44,226 bases of DNA. It comes from Clostridiales bacterium DTU073. Lineage in GTDB: Bacteria; Bacillota; Peptococcia; DRI-13; DTU073. The notes below the pieces were generated by a model, which searched no databases, was not told the origin of the DNA, and was given only the letters and a program-made list of their open reading frames with translations. Below are positions 22,985 through 30,916 of this stretch, piece after piece (position 1 is the stretch's first letter; every line of letters starts with the position of its first letter). The position numbers and the translations under genes are program-made. The DNA lies in NCBI GenBank assembly GCA_001512665.1, contig LFSF01000002.1, positions 1-44,226 on the forward strand. The letters are read 5' to 3'.

Positions 22985-24181
22985 TTGAATTTACAAGTTA
23001 AGTATTTTAATAAAAAAGTAAAATTAGGACTGGGTGTTACGGTAATTGCCAGTATTTTTATTATAACCTATTTTTCTTGGTCTTTTCTTATAAATAAAAA
23101 TCTTCCGACGGTAAATGTAGTACCTGTAGAAAAACAGGAATTCACCGCTGAAATTAATACTAGCGGTATTTTGCAGTGTATTAAACAGCAGGATTTTTAT
23201 GCGGGGACAAACTCTATTGTGAAGGAAATCCGAAAAAATGAAGGTTCCAGAGTTACTATTGGAGAGGCTATTCTTTTATTAGATAATAGTATTGCTTTGC
23301 GGGAACTTGGTAAAGCGGAGAATACTTTAGCTCTTTTGGAAAATGAGTATTTACAGGCAGTTAGCAATAAAGTGTATCTTATGAATAAGAGAGATGAAGC
23401 ACGGGAAAAGTTAGAATTGTTGGAACAGCAGTATGCTAAAGAATTGGTTACGTTTAATGATGTGGAAGCAGCCAGAACTGTTGTAGTTGATTTAGAGAAT
23501 CAGATTAAGGCGATTAATTTGAATATTCTAGAAAGTGAAGTAAACAAAGGACGTTTAACCGTTCAAGAAGCGAGGGAAAATTTGGCTAATACAGTGATCA
23601 CTAGTCCCTTTGAAGGTACTGTATTGAGAATGGCGGTTAATCGTGGTGAACCGGTAAATAAGGACAAGTTCCTTTTTAGCATAGGGAAAACGGATAATTT
23701 AGAGGTAATAGCTTTTGTTAATGAATATGACGCTATAAAAGTGCAAGAAGAACAGCCTGTAGAAATATATAGTGAAGCTTTAAAAGGCAAAACTTATTGG
23801 GGACATGTAGCCCAAATTGCCCCTTTGGCTGAGGTGGAACAGACTTCTGCAGGACCGGAGAGTAAAGTAAAACTAAAAATAGCTTTAGAAGAAATGACCG
23901 AGGAACTAAAACCCGGTTATACGGTTAATGTCAATATTCTTTTAGATAAGAAATCTGATGCGTTGGTAGTACCCAAGGAAGCAATAGTACAACAGGATGG
24001 AGAAAATTATGTCTTTGTTTATGAAGATGGGATTGCCAAAAGGCGTGTAGTAGAAATAGGTTTATCTTCTGAGTCTTTACAGGAAATTACCTCAGGTTTA
24101 CAAGAAGGACAAATGGTAATCATCAATCCGCAGGAAGGTATATATGATAATATGAAGATAAAAGCGCATAGTGATACATAG
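22985..24181 (+). CDS. HlyD/MacA-like efflux adaptor protein without a transporter partner
   Basis: About 398 residues: an N-terminal membrane anchor (GLGVTVIASIFIITYFSW), a lipoyl/barrel-sandwich domain split by a helical hairpin, and a beta-barrel domain. NTVITSPFEGTVLRM is the returning half of the lipoyl domain, and VPKEAIVQQDGENYVFVY marks the C-terminal part. I choose the TTG at 22985 (GAGGCG upstream) because the longer frame from 22910 covers a -10 element. Such adaptors link an inner-membrane ABC or RND pump to the outside. No ABC ATPase or permease gene follows; proB starts 17 bases after, so the adaptor is an orphan co-transcribed with proline genes. Confidence 0.85.
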   Translation: MNLQVKYFNKKVKLGLGVTVIASIFIITYFSWSFLINKNLPTVNVVPVEKQEFTAEINTSGILQCIKQQDFYAGTNSIVKEIRKNEGSRVTIGEAILLLDNSIALRELGKAENTLALLENEYLQAVSNKVYLMNKRDEAREKLELLEQQYAKELVTFNDVEAARTVVVDLENQIKAINLNILESEVNKGRLTVQEARENLANTVITSPFEGTVLRMAVNRGEPVNKDKFLFSIGKTDNLEVIAFVNEYDAIKVQEEQPVEIYSEALKGKTYWGHVAQIAPLAEVEQTSAGPESKVKLKIALEEMTEELKPGYTVNVNILLDKKSDALVVPKEAIVQQDGENYVFVYEDGIAKRRVVEIGLSSESLQEITSGLQEGQMVIINPQEGIYDNMKIKAHSDT

Positions 24182-24197
24182 AAAAGGTGATTATTTT

Positions 24198-25331
24198 ATG
24201 GAAGATCATAGCTGGACATTTTTGCGGGAAGCACGACGTATCGTCGTTAAAGTAGGCAGTAGTACCTTGACTTATGCCAATGGGAAATTGAATTTATATC
24301 AGATGGAAAGATTGGTTAGGGAGTTGGCTGATTTAAAAAATCAGGGGTTGGAAATAATCCTTGTAAGCTCAGGGGCTGTTGGTGCAGGCATGGGTAAAAT
24401 GGATTTTGAGGAAAGACCGAAAAATATCCCTGAAAAACAGGCTTTAGCCGCTATTGGACAGGGTATTTTAATGCATTTATATGAAAAATTTTTTAGTGAA
24501 TATGGTAAAACTGTAGCTCAGGTATTACTGACCAGAGAAGATCTGGCCAACAGAGATCGATTTTTGAATGCCCGTAATACTTTATTAACACTTTTAAGAT
24601 TAGGGGTAACACCAATTATTAATGAGAATGATACAGTCGCTTATGAAGAAATAAAATTTGGTGATAATGATACTTTGGCTGCTCTTGTTGCTGGATTGAT
24701 TGATGCAGATTTGCTCATTGTTCTTTCGGATATTGATGGTTTATATACCTCTGACCCACGAGATGATGAGACAGCTCAATTAATAAAGGTTGTTGAGGAG
24801 ATTACTCCGGAAATAATTGAACAAGCCGGGGGAACCAAGACTAAATTAGGTAGTGGTGGAATGGTAACGAAGCTTGAAGCGGCGAAGATAGCCAGTAATT
24901 CAGGCATACCGATGTTAGTAACGAATGGCTCGAGGGAGGGTGTAATCAGAGAAACTATTAAAGGAATAAACCCCGGGACCTTATTTATTCCACGGGAGCA
25001 TCATCGCTTGAAAACTAGGAAGGCATGGATTGCTTTTGGTTCTAAGGTAAAGGGTCGGCTCTTTGTGGACAGCGGAGCAGAAAAAGCGCTTGTGGTAAAA
25101 GGAAAGAGTTTGTTGCCCAGTGGTATAACTGCGGTGGAAGGTGATTTCCAACGTGGTAATGTGGTCAGTATAATCGGACAATCCGGAGAAATAGCAAGAG
25201 GCATCGTTAACTACGCGTCAAAGGAAATAAATAAACTTAAGGGATGTCAAAGTAAAGATATTTATAAAATTCTCGGACATAAGGATTATGATGAGGTTAT
25301 TCATCGCGATAATTTAACCTTGAAAGTATAG
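24198..25331 (+). CDS. proB: glutamate 5-kinase
   Basis: A 377-residue cytoplasmic enzyme, first step of proline synthesis: glutamate to glutamyl-5-phosphate. The amino acid kinase domain starts RRIVVKVGSSTLT and includes SSGAVGAGMGKM, NENDTVAYEEIKFGDNDTLA and LLSDIDGLYT-like LIVLSDIDGLY. A C-terminal PUA domain (about 280-355) follows. I choose the ATG at 24198 with AAAGGTGA upstream rather than the earlier ATG at 24171, which lies within the previous gene. It is followed by proA and is probably feedback-inhibited by proline, as known for the family. Confidence 0.95.
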   Translation: MEDHSWTFLREARRIVVKVGSSTLTYANGKLNLYQMERLVRELADLKNQGLEIILVSSGAVGAGMGKMDFEERPKNIPEKQALAAIGQGILMHLYEKFFSEYGKTVAQVLLTREDLANRDRFLNARNTLLTLLRLGVTPIINENDTVAYEEIKFGDNDTLAALVAGLIDADLLIVLSDIDGLYTSDPRDDETAQLIKVVEEITPEIIEQAGGTKTKLGSGGMVTKLEAAKIASNSGIPMLVTNGSREGVIRETIKGINPGTLFIPREHHRLKTRKAWIAFGSKVKGRLFVDSGAEKALVVKGKSLLPSGITAVEGDFQRGNVVSIIGQSGEIARGIVNYASKEINKLKGCQSKDIYKILGHKDYDEVIHRDNLTLKV

Positions 25332-25356
25332 TTTAGACAAACAGGGGGTGTTTGTT

Positions 25357-26610
25357 TTGTTAAATGAAGAATTAATTTTGAAAGGCGAACTGGCAAAAGA
25401 AGCGGCTTTTCAGCTGGGAATGGTTTCTACAGATTTAAAGAACCAAGCACTTTTAGCAATGGCTTCATCTTTAGTAGATCAAGAAGAGTTAATATTATCA
25501 GCTAATGAACAAGATGTTCTGGCGGCGAAAAAGCAAGGGATGAATAAAGCTCTCTTGGATCGCTTGACCTTAACTCCTGCCAGAATTAAGGATATGGCTG
25601 AAGGCTTACGGGTTATTGCTGCTTTAGAAGATCCTGTGGGTCAGGTTGAGAGGATTTGGAAAGGAGCACAAGATATAGAGGTTGGACGAGTGCGTGTGCC
25701 GCTTGGTGTTATTGGCATTATTTATGAAGCCAGACCTAATGTGACAGCAGATGCAGCCGGACTTTGTTTGAAGTCAGGTAATGCGGTAATTTTAAAAGGT
25801 GGTTCGGATGCTATACAGTCCAATAAGACGATAACGGCAGTCATTGCCGGTGCTGCTGAGGCGGCGGGCATGCCGAAGGCCTGTATTCAACTAATCGAGA
25901 ATACGCAGCGGGAAGTAACTACACAGCTGATGAAAATGAATCAATATCTTGATGTTTTAATTCCTCGGGGTGGAGCGGGATTAATTCGTTCAGTTATGGA
26001 AAATGCTACTGTACCTGTTATTGAAACAGGTATAGGTAATTGTCACATTTATGTGGACTGTGAAGCTGATTTGCAGATGGCGGCGGAAATTGTGATTAAT
26101 GCCAAAACACAAAGACCGGGTGTTTGTAATGCTCTGGAAACTTTACTTGTTCATGAGAGAGTAGCACCACATATATTACCACAATTATCCACGAAACTGC
26201 TGGAGTTAGGTGTAGAATTGAGAGGTGATTCTTTAACCCGAGAGCTTGTCCCACAAGCTAAGGAGGCTACGGAAGATGATTACAGGAGTGAGTTTCTCGA
26301 TCTAATTTTAGCCATCAAGGTAGTAAACAGTTTAGAAGAAGCGATGGCTCATATTCGACACTATGGAACAAAACACTCTGAAGCCATTATTACGGAAAGT
26401 TATAGTAATGCTAGGACATTTTTACAAGGCGTTGATGCTGCTGCTGTATATGTTAATGCGTCCACCAGGTTTACGGATGGATTTGAGTTCGGTTATGGTG
26501 CAGAAATCGGTATAAGTACGCAAAAACTTCATGCGCGTGGTCCTATGGGGTTAAAGGAATTGACTACAGTAAAACATATTATTTATGGACATGGGCAGAT
26601 TAGAAAATAA
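25357..26610 (+). CDS. proA: gamma-glutamyl phosphate reductase
   Basis: A 417-residue enzyme, the standard ProA length, that reduces glutamyl-5-phosphate to glutamate-5-semialdehyde with NADPH. The aldehyde dehydrogenase fold is visible with VIYEARPNVTADAAGLCLKS and the catalytic Cys in TQRPGVCNALET. ASTRFTDGFEFGYGAEIGIS is the conserved late motif. I choose the TTG at 25357, 8 bases after AGGGGG, over the GTG at 25348, which lies inside the site. It is co-transcribed with proB (25-base gap). proC is not in the window. Confidence 0.95.
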   Translation: MLNEELILKGELAKEAAFQLGMVSTDLKNQALLAMASSLVDQEELILSANEQDVLAAKKQGMNKALLDRLTLTPARIKDMAEGLRVIAALEDPVGQVERIWKGAQDIEVGRVRVPLGVIGIIYEARPNVTADAAGLCLKSGNAVILKGGSDAIQSNKTITAVIAGAAEAAGMPKACIQLIENTQREVTTQLMKMNQYLDVLIPRGGAGLIRSVMENATVPVIETGIGNCHIYVDCEADLQMAAEIVINAKTQRPGVCNALETLLVHERVAPHILPQLSTKLLELGVELRGDSLTRELVPQAKEATEDDYRSEFLDLILAIKVVNSLEEAMAHIRHYGTKHSEAIITESYSNARTFLQGVDAAAVYVNASTRFTDGFEFGYGAEIGISTQKLHARGPMGLKELTTVKHIIYGHGQIRK

Positions 26611-26616
26611 TTTTAG

Positions 26617-26752
26617 GGTGAGAAAGCACATTAACGTAAAAAATTGCGTAATTTATAATAGAGTAACTTATGAACTCCAAGCCAATAAAGTCTTGATTTT
26701 ATTAGCCAAAATAGCTTTTTAAATAAAAGTCGCATTGCACTCACCTTTTTTT
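26617..26752 (+). ncRNA. possible structured RNA between proA and nadD
   Basis: GGTGAG (26617-26622) can pair with CTCACC (26740-26745), and an inner GCA with TGC. A run of seven T follows at 26746. Inside, small hairpins are possible (GAGT/ACTC; AATAAA/TTTATT). It could be a small RNA with an intrinsic terminator or a large-loop terminator of proBA. I recognise no family. Confidence 0.3.
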
Positions 26753-26837
26753 ATTATATGTTATGTAAAAATTTTTCTAGCTGTTCTTAAATTATAGTAA
26801 ATGCTATACTATAAAAAATTATAATTATGGAGAGATC

Positions 26838-27482
26838 ATGGGCATTAATGAAATTATTAACTTACAAAGAAAAAAACGAATTGGCATAATGGGTGGCACT
26901 TTTGATCCTATTCATCAAGGGCATTTAGTTACGGCGGAGACAGCAAGGTCAAAATTCTTACTGGAAAAGGTTATTTTTGTGCCTTCGGGTCAACCTCCGC
27001 ATAAAAAGGGCAAAGTGATCAGTAATAAAGAAGCGCGGTATTTAATGACAGTATTAGCGACTTCCGGGAATCCTTATTTTGAAGTTTCCCGGGTGGAATT
27101 AGATCGGCCCGGAGAATCTTACGCTATAGACACGGTAAAATATTTTCGTAGTAAAATGGAAGAAGGAAGCGAGCTTTTTTTTATTACCGGTGCTGATGCT
27201 ATTTTGGAAATAGTAAACTGGAAGAGTGTCGAAGAGTTACTTGAATGCTGTACTTTTATTGCGGCTACACGTCCGGGGTTTGATTTAGGTGCTTTAAGAG
27301 ATAAACTGTTAGAAAAGTTAACAGTTAATCATTTGCAAAAAATAATTCCGTTAGAAGTCCCGGCTATGGCCATTTCTTCTACGGATATTCGCGAAAAGGT
27401 AAAAAAGGGTTTGACGATTAAATATTTACTCCCTGTTGAGGTAGAGAATTTTATTTATAAGAACAACTTATATAAGAATTAA
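26838..27482 (+). CDS. nadD: nicotinate-nucleotide adenylyltransferase
   Basis: A 214-residue enzyme that adenylates nicotinate mononucleotide to deamido-NAD, the substrate of NadE (also in this window). The nucleotidyltransferase motif GGTFDPIHQGHL is near residue 19, and the late ISSTDIREKVKKG motif matches the family. The start ATG has GGAGAG 6 bases upstream; about 14 residues precede the conserved core. The locus order nadD-(RRM)-yqeK-rsfS is the usual Firmicutes arrangement except for the inserted RRM gene. Confidence 0.94.
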   Translation: MGINEIINLQRKKRIGIMGGTFDPIHQGHLVTAETARSKFLLEKVIFVPSGQPPHKKGKVISNKEARYLMTVLATSGNPYFEVSRVELDRPGESYAIDTVKYFRSKMEEGSELFFITGADAILEIVNWKSVEELLECCTFIAATRPGFDLGALRDKLLEKLTVNHLQKIIPLEVPAMAISSTDIREKVKKGLTIKYLLPVEVENFIYKNNLYKN

Positions 27483-27581
27483 TTAGGCGCAGACTTGGGT
27501 TTATAGAAAAGTATAATTAGTGGGGTTTAACACATAATAAAGACAGGTTGGCATTTCGAAGGTGAGCGAGGTGAAAGGAAA

Positions 27582-27830
27582 TTGGTAAAAACTTTGTATG
27601 TTGGTAATCTTCCCTGGGCGACTACTCCCGATGATTTAACCGCCTATTTCAGTGAATATGGTCAGGTTGTTAGCAGTCGGATTATCAAAGAAAGGGAGAC
27701 TAACCGTTCCAGAGGATTTGGGTTTGTAGAAGTGGCTGATGAAGATGCGGAAAAGATGATTGCTGAACTGGATGGTAAAGAGTTCAATGGCAGACCTCTT
27801 ACTGTCAATGAAGCCAAAGCACGAGAATAA
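27582..27830 (+). CDS. RRM-type RNA-binding protein
   Basis: An 82-residue single RNA recognition motif. RNP2 is LYVGNL (residues 4-9) and RNP1 is RGFGFVEV; the exposed aromatic residues needed for RNA stacking are kept. Such stand-alone RRM proteins occur in some bacteria, notably cyanobacteria and some Clostridia, and bind single-stranded RNA; targets are unknown. The start is TTG with GAAAGGA upstream. It is inserted between nadD and yqeK and ends with its own terminator, so it may be expressed separately. Confidence 0.9.
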   Translation: MVKTLYVGNLPWATTPDDLTAYFSEYGQVVSSRIIKERETNRSRGFGFVEVADEDAEKMIAELDGKEFNGRPLTVNEAKARE

Positions 27831-27846
27831 AGATAAAGTAATTTAG

Positions 27847-27872
27847 CCCCCTGGTTCATAAAGGGGGTTTTT
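27847..27872 (+). terminator. terminator of the RRM gene
   Basis: CCCCCT (27847-27852) pairs with AGGGGG (27862-27867), followed by TTTTT. Confidence 0.85.
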
Positions 27873-27902
27873 GTTTAATATTATTGGGGAAGAGGTAAAG
27901 GG

Positions 27903-28490
27903 ATGGATAAGAATTATTATGTTAATATTCTTAAAGCTAGACTAAGTCCGGTCAGATATATGCACACCCAGAATGTTGTAGAAACAGCGATGAAAATGGG
28001 GGAAAAGCTGGGTATAAATGAGGAAATGATGGAAAAGCTTTGGTTGGCTGCTTTATTACATGATTTTGCTAAAGATTTATCCGGTCAAGAGCTTTTAAAA
28101 ATAGCCGGAGCACATAACTTGATTATCTATAAAGCGGAGGAAGTGCAGCCTGATCTTCTACATGGACCTGTGGGGGCTTTTTTGTGTCGGCGTGATTTAC
28201 AGATTGCCGATGAAGAGATTTTACGGGCGATTCATTTTCATACTACGGGTCATGAAAGGATGACATTATTGGAGAAGCTTGTATTTTTGGCTGATTTGAT
28301 TGAACCTAGCCGTAATTATGCAGGTGTTGACGAATTGCGGAAGATATGCGAAGATGATTTGGACAAGGGGTTACTCTTGGCTTTTGACAGTACACTGCAA
28401 TATGTGCTGAGAAAGAAAATGTTAATACATCCTTTGACTGTACAAGCAAGGAATGCGCATCTATTATCTATGGGGGGTATGGAGCATTAA
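27903..28490 (+). CDS. yqeK: YqeK, HD-domain diadenosine tetraphosphate hydrolase (symmetrical)
   Basis: A 195-residue HD-superfamily phosphohydrolase. Metal ligands are visible: the His in RYMHTQNVVETA, HD in LLHDFAKDL, the His in LHGPVGAF, the His in IHFHTTG and the Asp in FLADLIEP. YqeK proteins split Ap4A symmetrically to two ADP and are conserved between nadD and rsfS. The start has GAGGTAAAGGG upstream. The stop is one base before rsfS, so the two are coupled. Confidence 0.93.
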   Translation: MDKNYYVNILKARLSPVRYMHTQNVVETAMKMGEKLGINEEMMEKLWLAALLHDFAKDLSGQELLKIAGAHNLIIYKAEEVQPDLLHGPVGAFLCRRDLQIADEEILRAIHFHTTGHERMTLLEKLVFLADLIEPSRNYAGVDELRKICEDDLDKGLLLAFDSTLQYVLRKKMLIHPLTVQARNAHLLSMGGMEH

Positions 28491-28491
28491 G

Positions 28492-28851
28492 ATGGAGATG
28501 GAGAGTAAGGAAAAAGCTCTTTTGGCATGTAAAGCCATTGATGATAAAAAAGGACAAAAGATTATATTGCTGGAATTAAACGGGATTTCTCTGTTAACAG
28601 ATTTTTTTATAATTTGTAGTGGCAATTCTCGCACACAAACTCAAGCAATTGCTGATAATGTGGAAAAAGAAATGAAAGAGGCCGGACTTTTTCTCAACCG
28701 TCGGGAGGGATATGCCGAAGGGAGATGGATATTACTGGATTATGGAACAGTGATTATTCACATTTTCCAAGAGGAGGAACGTGAATTTTATAATTTAGAA
28801 AGATTATGGGGCGATGCTCAGATCACTTATTATCAAGATTATGTAGATTGA
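28492..28851 (+). CDS. rsfS: ribosome silencing factor
   Basis: A 119-residue protein of the RsfS/YbeB/Iojap family, which binds ribosomal protein L14 and blocks 30S-50S joining in starvation. Family features are DIKKGQKI-like DDKKGQKIILLELNG, TDFFIICSGNSRTQTQAIAD and YGTVIIHIFQEEEREFYNLE with a final WGDA. I choose the ATG at 28492, with GGAG 7 bases upstream, since the longer frame from 28453 lies inside yqeK. Its stop overlaps the promoter of the tRNA gene. Confidence 0.94.
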   Translation: MEMESKEKALLACKAIDDKKGQKIILLELNGISLLTDFFIICSGNSRTQTQAIADNVEKEMKEAGLFLNRREGYAEGRWILLDYGTVIIHIFQEEEREFYNLERLWGDAQITYYQDYVD

Positions 28852-28876
28852 CAAAAAACTATTTAGGTCATATAAT
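28848..28876 (+). promoter_or_regulatory. consensus promoter of tRNA-Ala
   Basis: TTGACA (28848-28853), a 17-base spacer and TATAAT (28871-28876), a full consensus match, ending 30 bases before the tRNA. The -35 overlaps the rsfS stop codon (28849-28851). Confidence 0.9.
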
Positions 28877-28906
28877 TAATAAATGTGACAGCAAAATATT
28901 AGATAT

Positions 28907-28982
28907 GGGGCTATAGCGCAGCTGGGAGCGCGCCTGACTGGCAGTCAGGAGGTCAGGGGTTCGAACCCCCTTAGCTCCACCA
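28907..28982 (+). tRNA. tRNA-Ala (anticodon GGC)
   Basis: A 76-base cloverleaf. The acceptor stem GGGGCTA pairs with TAGCTCC and ends with encoded CCA. The anticodon stem CCTGA/TCAGG has loop CTGGCAG with anticodon GGC. The T arm AGGGGTTCGAACCCCC-like segment carries GGTTCGAACC. GGC reads the Ala codons GCC and GCU. Confidence 0.97.
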
Positions 28983-29697
28983 AATGAAACATCAATCATC
29001 TATTGATAAAGAGCTTTATTGGTAGGTGGTTTTTTATTTTATTCTGACAATATTACTTTCAATAAAAATACCTGTAATATATAATATTAGTAAAGTAAGT
29101 GAATCAAGAGGTGAATAGAATTTGAAAGTAGTGAAAATAAATAATATAAAAAAGAATACATATACGGTAGTTTTGAAGAAGAAGCAATTTAAAAGATTGC
29201 TTATGTATGATAATGCTGTGCAAATACTTGGATAAACATGCGCTAATTGCGCACAATTTCTTGGGGTTGAAGAAAAATTCTGCCCATTATGCGGCACAAA
29301 AGTCTATTAATAAAATGATCAAGAAAAAGGGGGAAGCCCATGTGTAAACGTGGGGAATTTCTTTTGCAACTTTGTCCATTTTTATTATGCAATAAACAAG
29401 GTAAAAATATATAGAAGATATAATAGCTAAAATTCATTAAGCGTAACAGTTTATTATTGAAGGAGAAGGAAATAACCGACAAGTTAGTTGAAGTAGTTAA
29501 AGCCAGTCGGAACATTACCAAGAAAACCGCTTCGATGTGGCAAAACTATTTTAATTTGCCAATGAAGGAAATTATAATGTATGAATTTATTATTGGGAGG
29601 AAATGAAATCTTATTTTCTTCAGAGACAAAAGGAATTGCTTGAATGGGAATTGAACAAGTAGTTAAAAACCATCTTAGGGTAATATCTTAGATAATT
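28983..29697. other. gene-poor stretch with decayed coding remnants
   Basis: Between the tRNA and the oxidoreductase terminator there is no intact gene of convincing size. On the plus strand it holds the broken zinc-ribbon gene (29122-29310). A 24-codon frame from 29340 follows, with AAGGGGG ahead of it (MCKRGEFLLQLC and so on). A 49-codon frame from TTG 29457 to 29606 contains KLVEVVKASRNITKKTASMW. A GGGAGG-led 20-codon frame starts near 29602. The good ribosome binding sites ahead of several tiny frames suggest a once-functional cluster now decaying. The minus-strand frames here look like shadows. Confidence 0.5.
29122..29310 (+). pseudogene. small zinc-ribbon protein gene interrupted by an in-frame TAA
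   Basis: TTG at 29122 with AAGAGGTG upstream opens 37 codons (LKVVKINNIKKNTYTVVLKK onward), stopped by TAA at 29233-29235. The same frame then continues TCANCAQFLGVEEKFCPLCG and ends at 29308-29310. The CxxC...CxxC pair is a typical zinc ribbon. Without the TAA the product would be a 62-residue protein. The stop is TAA, so selenocysteine recoding is excluded. Confidence 0.55.
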
Positions 29698-29733
29698 AAA
29701 ATTTATCTCTAGATTTGAGGGATAAATTTTTTT
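29698..29733. terminator. terminator at the end of the oxidoreductase gene
   Basis: AAAATTTATC (29698-29707) and GATAAATTTT (29721-29730), ten pairs, T-rich on both sides. It directly follows the stop of the minus-strand gene at 29732. Confidence 0.7.
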
Positions 29734-30757
29734 ACTTATCTACGCGAATAATTTTGCGTTCCTTGATGGAATCCAAAATAGCAAATACAGTCATGGCATC
29801 ACCGTACTCTATTTCCGGGGTAACGGACAGAGTTTCTTCCCCTGTTGCAGCCTTGTAGAAATTGAGCAATTCGTTGTAAAATCCCCGTTGAGGTTGATAG
29901 GGAATCTGCTTATTGGAACCGTCGTTATAGGCTACATTGACTGTACCGCAGTCACGTTCTTCCAGATAAATCATGCCGTTCGTTCCGAAAATGCGTAGTC
30001 CGACTAACGGCTTTTGCATTTCTTTCCCCGCAGAAAAAAAGGTGAAATGACCGGTAATACCGCTTTTAAACTGTAAGTTAGCTTGAATTACCGAGTAAGG
30101 GGCAAAATCCTCTTTTTGTTTCTTGCCGAAGGCCTGTACATAATCAATTGCTCCAAAAATATGCCTGAGTGCTGCTAGATCATGTACTCCTGTATCCAGA
30201 AAAGCTCCCCCCAGAAATTCTGGATGTTGTCTCCACTCTCTAGCAGGGAATTTATTTTTTAGCATATCACTAGGGAAGTCTACTACTCTGTTTTGGATAA
30301 AATAATAGACTGTTCCAATATTATTTGTCCTGATCAGATCTCTGATTATGTTTATTTCCTCATTATGGCGATAATTTTCCGCAATCATAATCGGAATGTT
30401 AAATCTTTTGGGTAAATCTCTGGCTGCTTCTGCTTGTTCCTTTGTTGGGGCAAGGGGTTTTTCACAGATGATTGGTTTTCCGGCTTGGGCTACTTCTTCT
30501 GTAACTTCGTAATTCAGTTCAATAGGAACCATGATGTCAAAAGCATCAAGATCATCTCTTTTCATCAGTTCATGAAAATCACTATAAATGTCTTCAGGTC
30601 TTAGTCTAAGGGGCTCACGCCAGTTTTCCGCTTTTTTTATATCCGAATCACAAATTGCTACGATCTGAAATTTATCTGCCAACTCCTGGTAAGCCGGAAA
30701 GTGCAATTTTTCAAAGGCCATTCCGGTGCCGATAATCCCCATCCTTAATTTTTTCAA
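29732..30757 (-). CDS. Gfo/Idh/MocA family oxidoreductase
   Basis: A 341-residue NAD(P)-dependent dehydrogenase. The N-terminal Rossmann motif is MGIIGTGMAFEKLHFPAY and the catalytic motif CEKPLAPT carries the family Lys. ENYRHNEEIN and GGAFLDTGVHDLAAL (with the conserved Asp and His) follow. These enzymes oxidise or reduce sugars, inositols and related polyols; the substrate cannot be told. It is divergent from the TPP enzyme gene. AGGAG site upstream (GAAAGGAGAC). It is a single-gene transcript. Confidence 0.9.
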   Translation of the reverse strand: MKKLRMGIIGTGMAFEKLHFPAYQELADKFQIVAICDSDIKKAENWREPLRLRPEDIYSDFHELMKRDDLDAFDIMVPIELNYEVTEEVAQAGKPIICEKPLAPTKEQAEAARDLPKRFNIPIMIAENYRHNEEINIIRDLIRTNNIGTVYYFIQNRVVDFPSDMLKNKFPAREWRQHPEFLGGAFLDTGVHDLAALRHIFGAIDYVQAFGKKQKEDFAPYSVIQANLQFKSGITGHFTFFSAGKEMQKPLVGLRIFGTNGMIYLEERDCGTVNVAYNDGSNKQIPYQPQRGFYNELLNFYKAATGEETLSVTPEIEYGDAMTVFAILDSIKERKIIRVDK

Positions 30758-30916
30758 GTTGTTTGCAGTCTCCTTTCCATTAGCAAAAAAGCAAGGTCAT
30801 TTAGAGATTATTTTTTTCTAAATTTGCCTGTTTTATGTGCCAAAAGAATATTACCCGTACCTATCAGGAAATGCTAAATTACAAAGAAAGAGGCAGGCTA
30901 TTTAGGAGGCAGGTTA

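Noticed and set aside
29233-29235. Selenocysteine or other recoding in the zinc-ribbon gene
   Set aside because: The codon is TAA, not TGA, and no recoding hairpin is evident; a nonsense mutation or two separate frames is simpler.
29034-29521. Two minus-strand open frames after the tRNA gene
   Set aside because: They overlap each other, have no good ribosome binding sites, and lie opposite the zinc-ribbon coding remnant.
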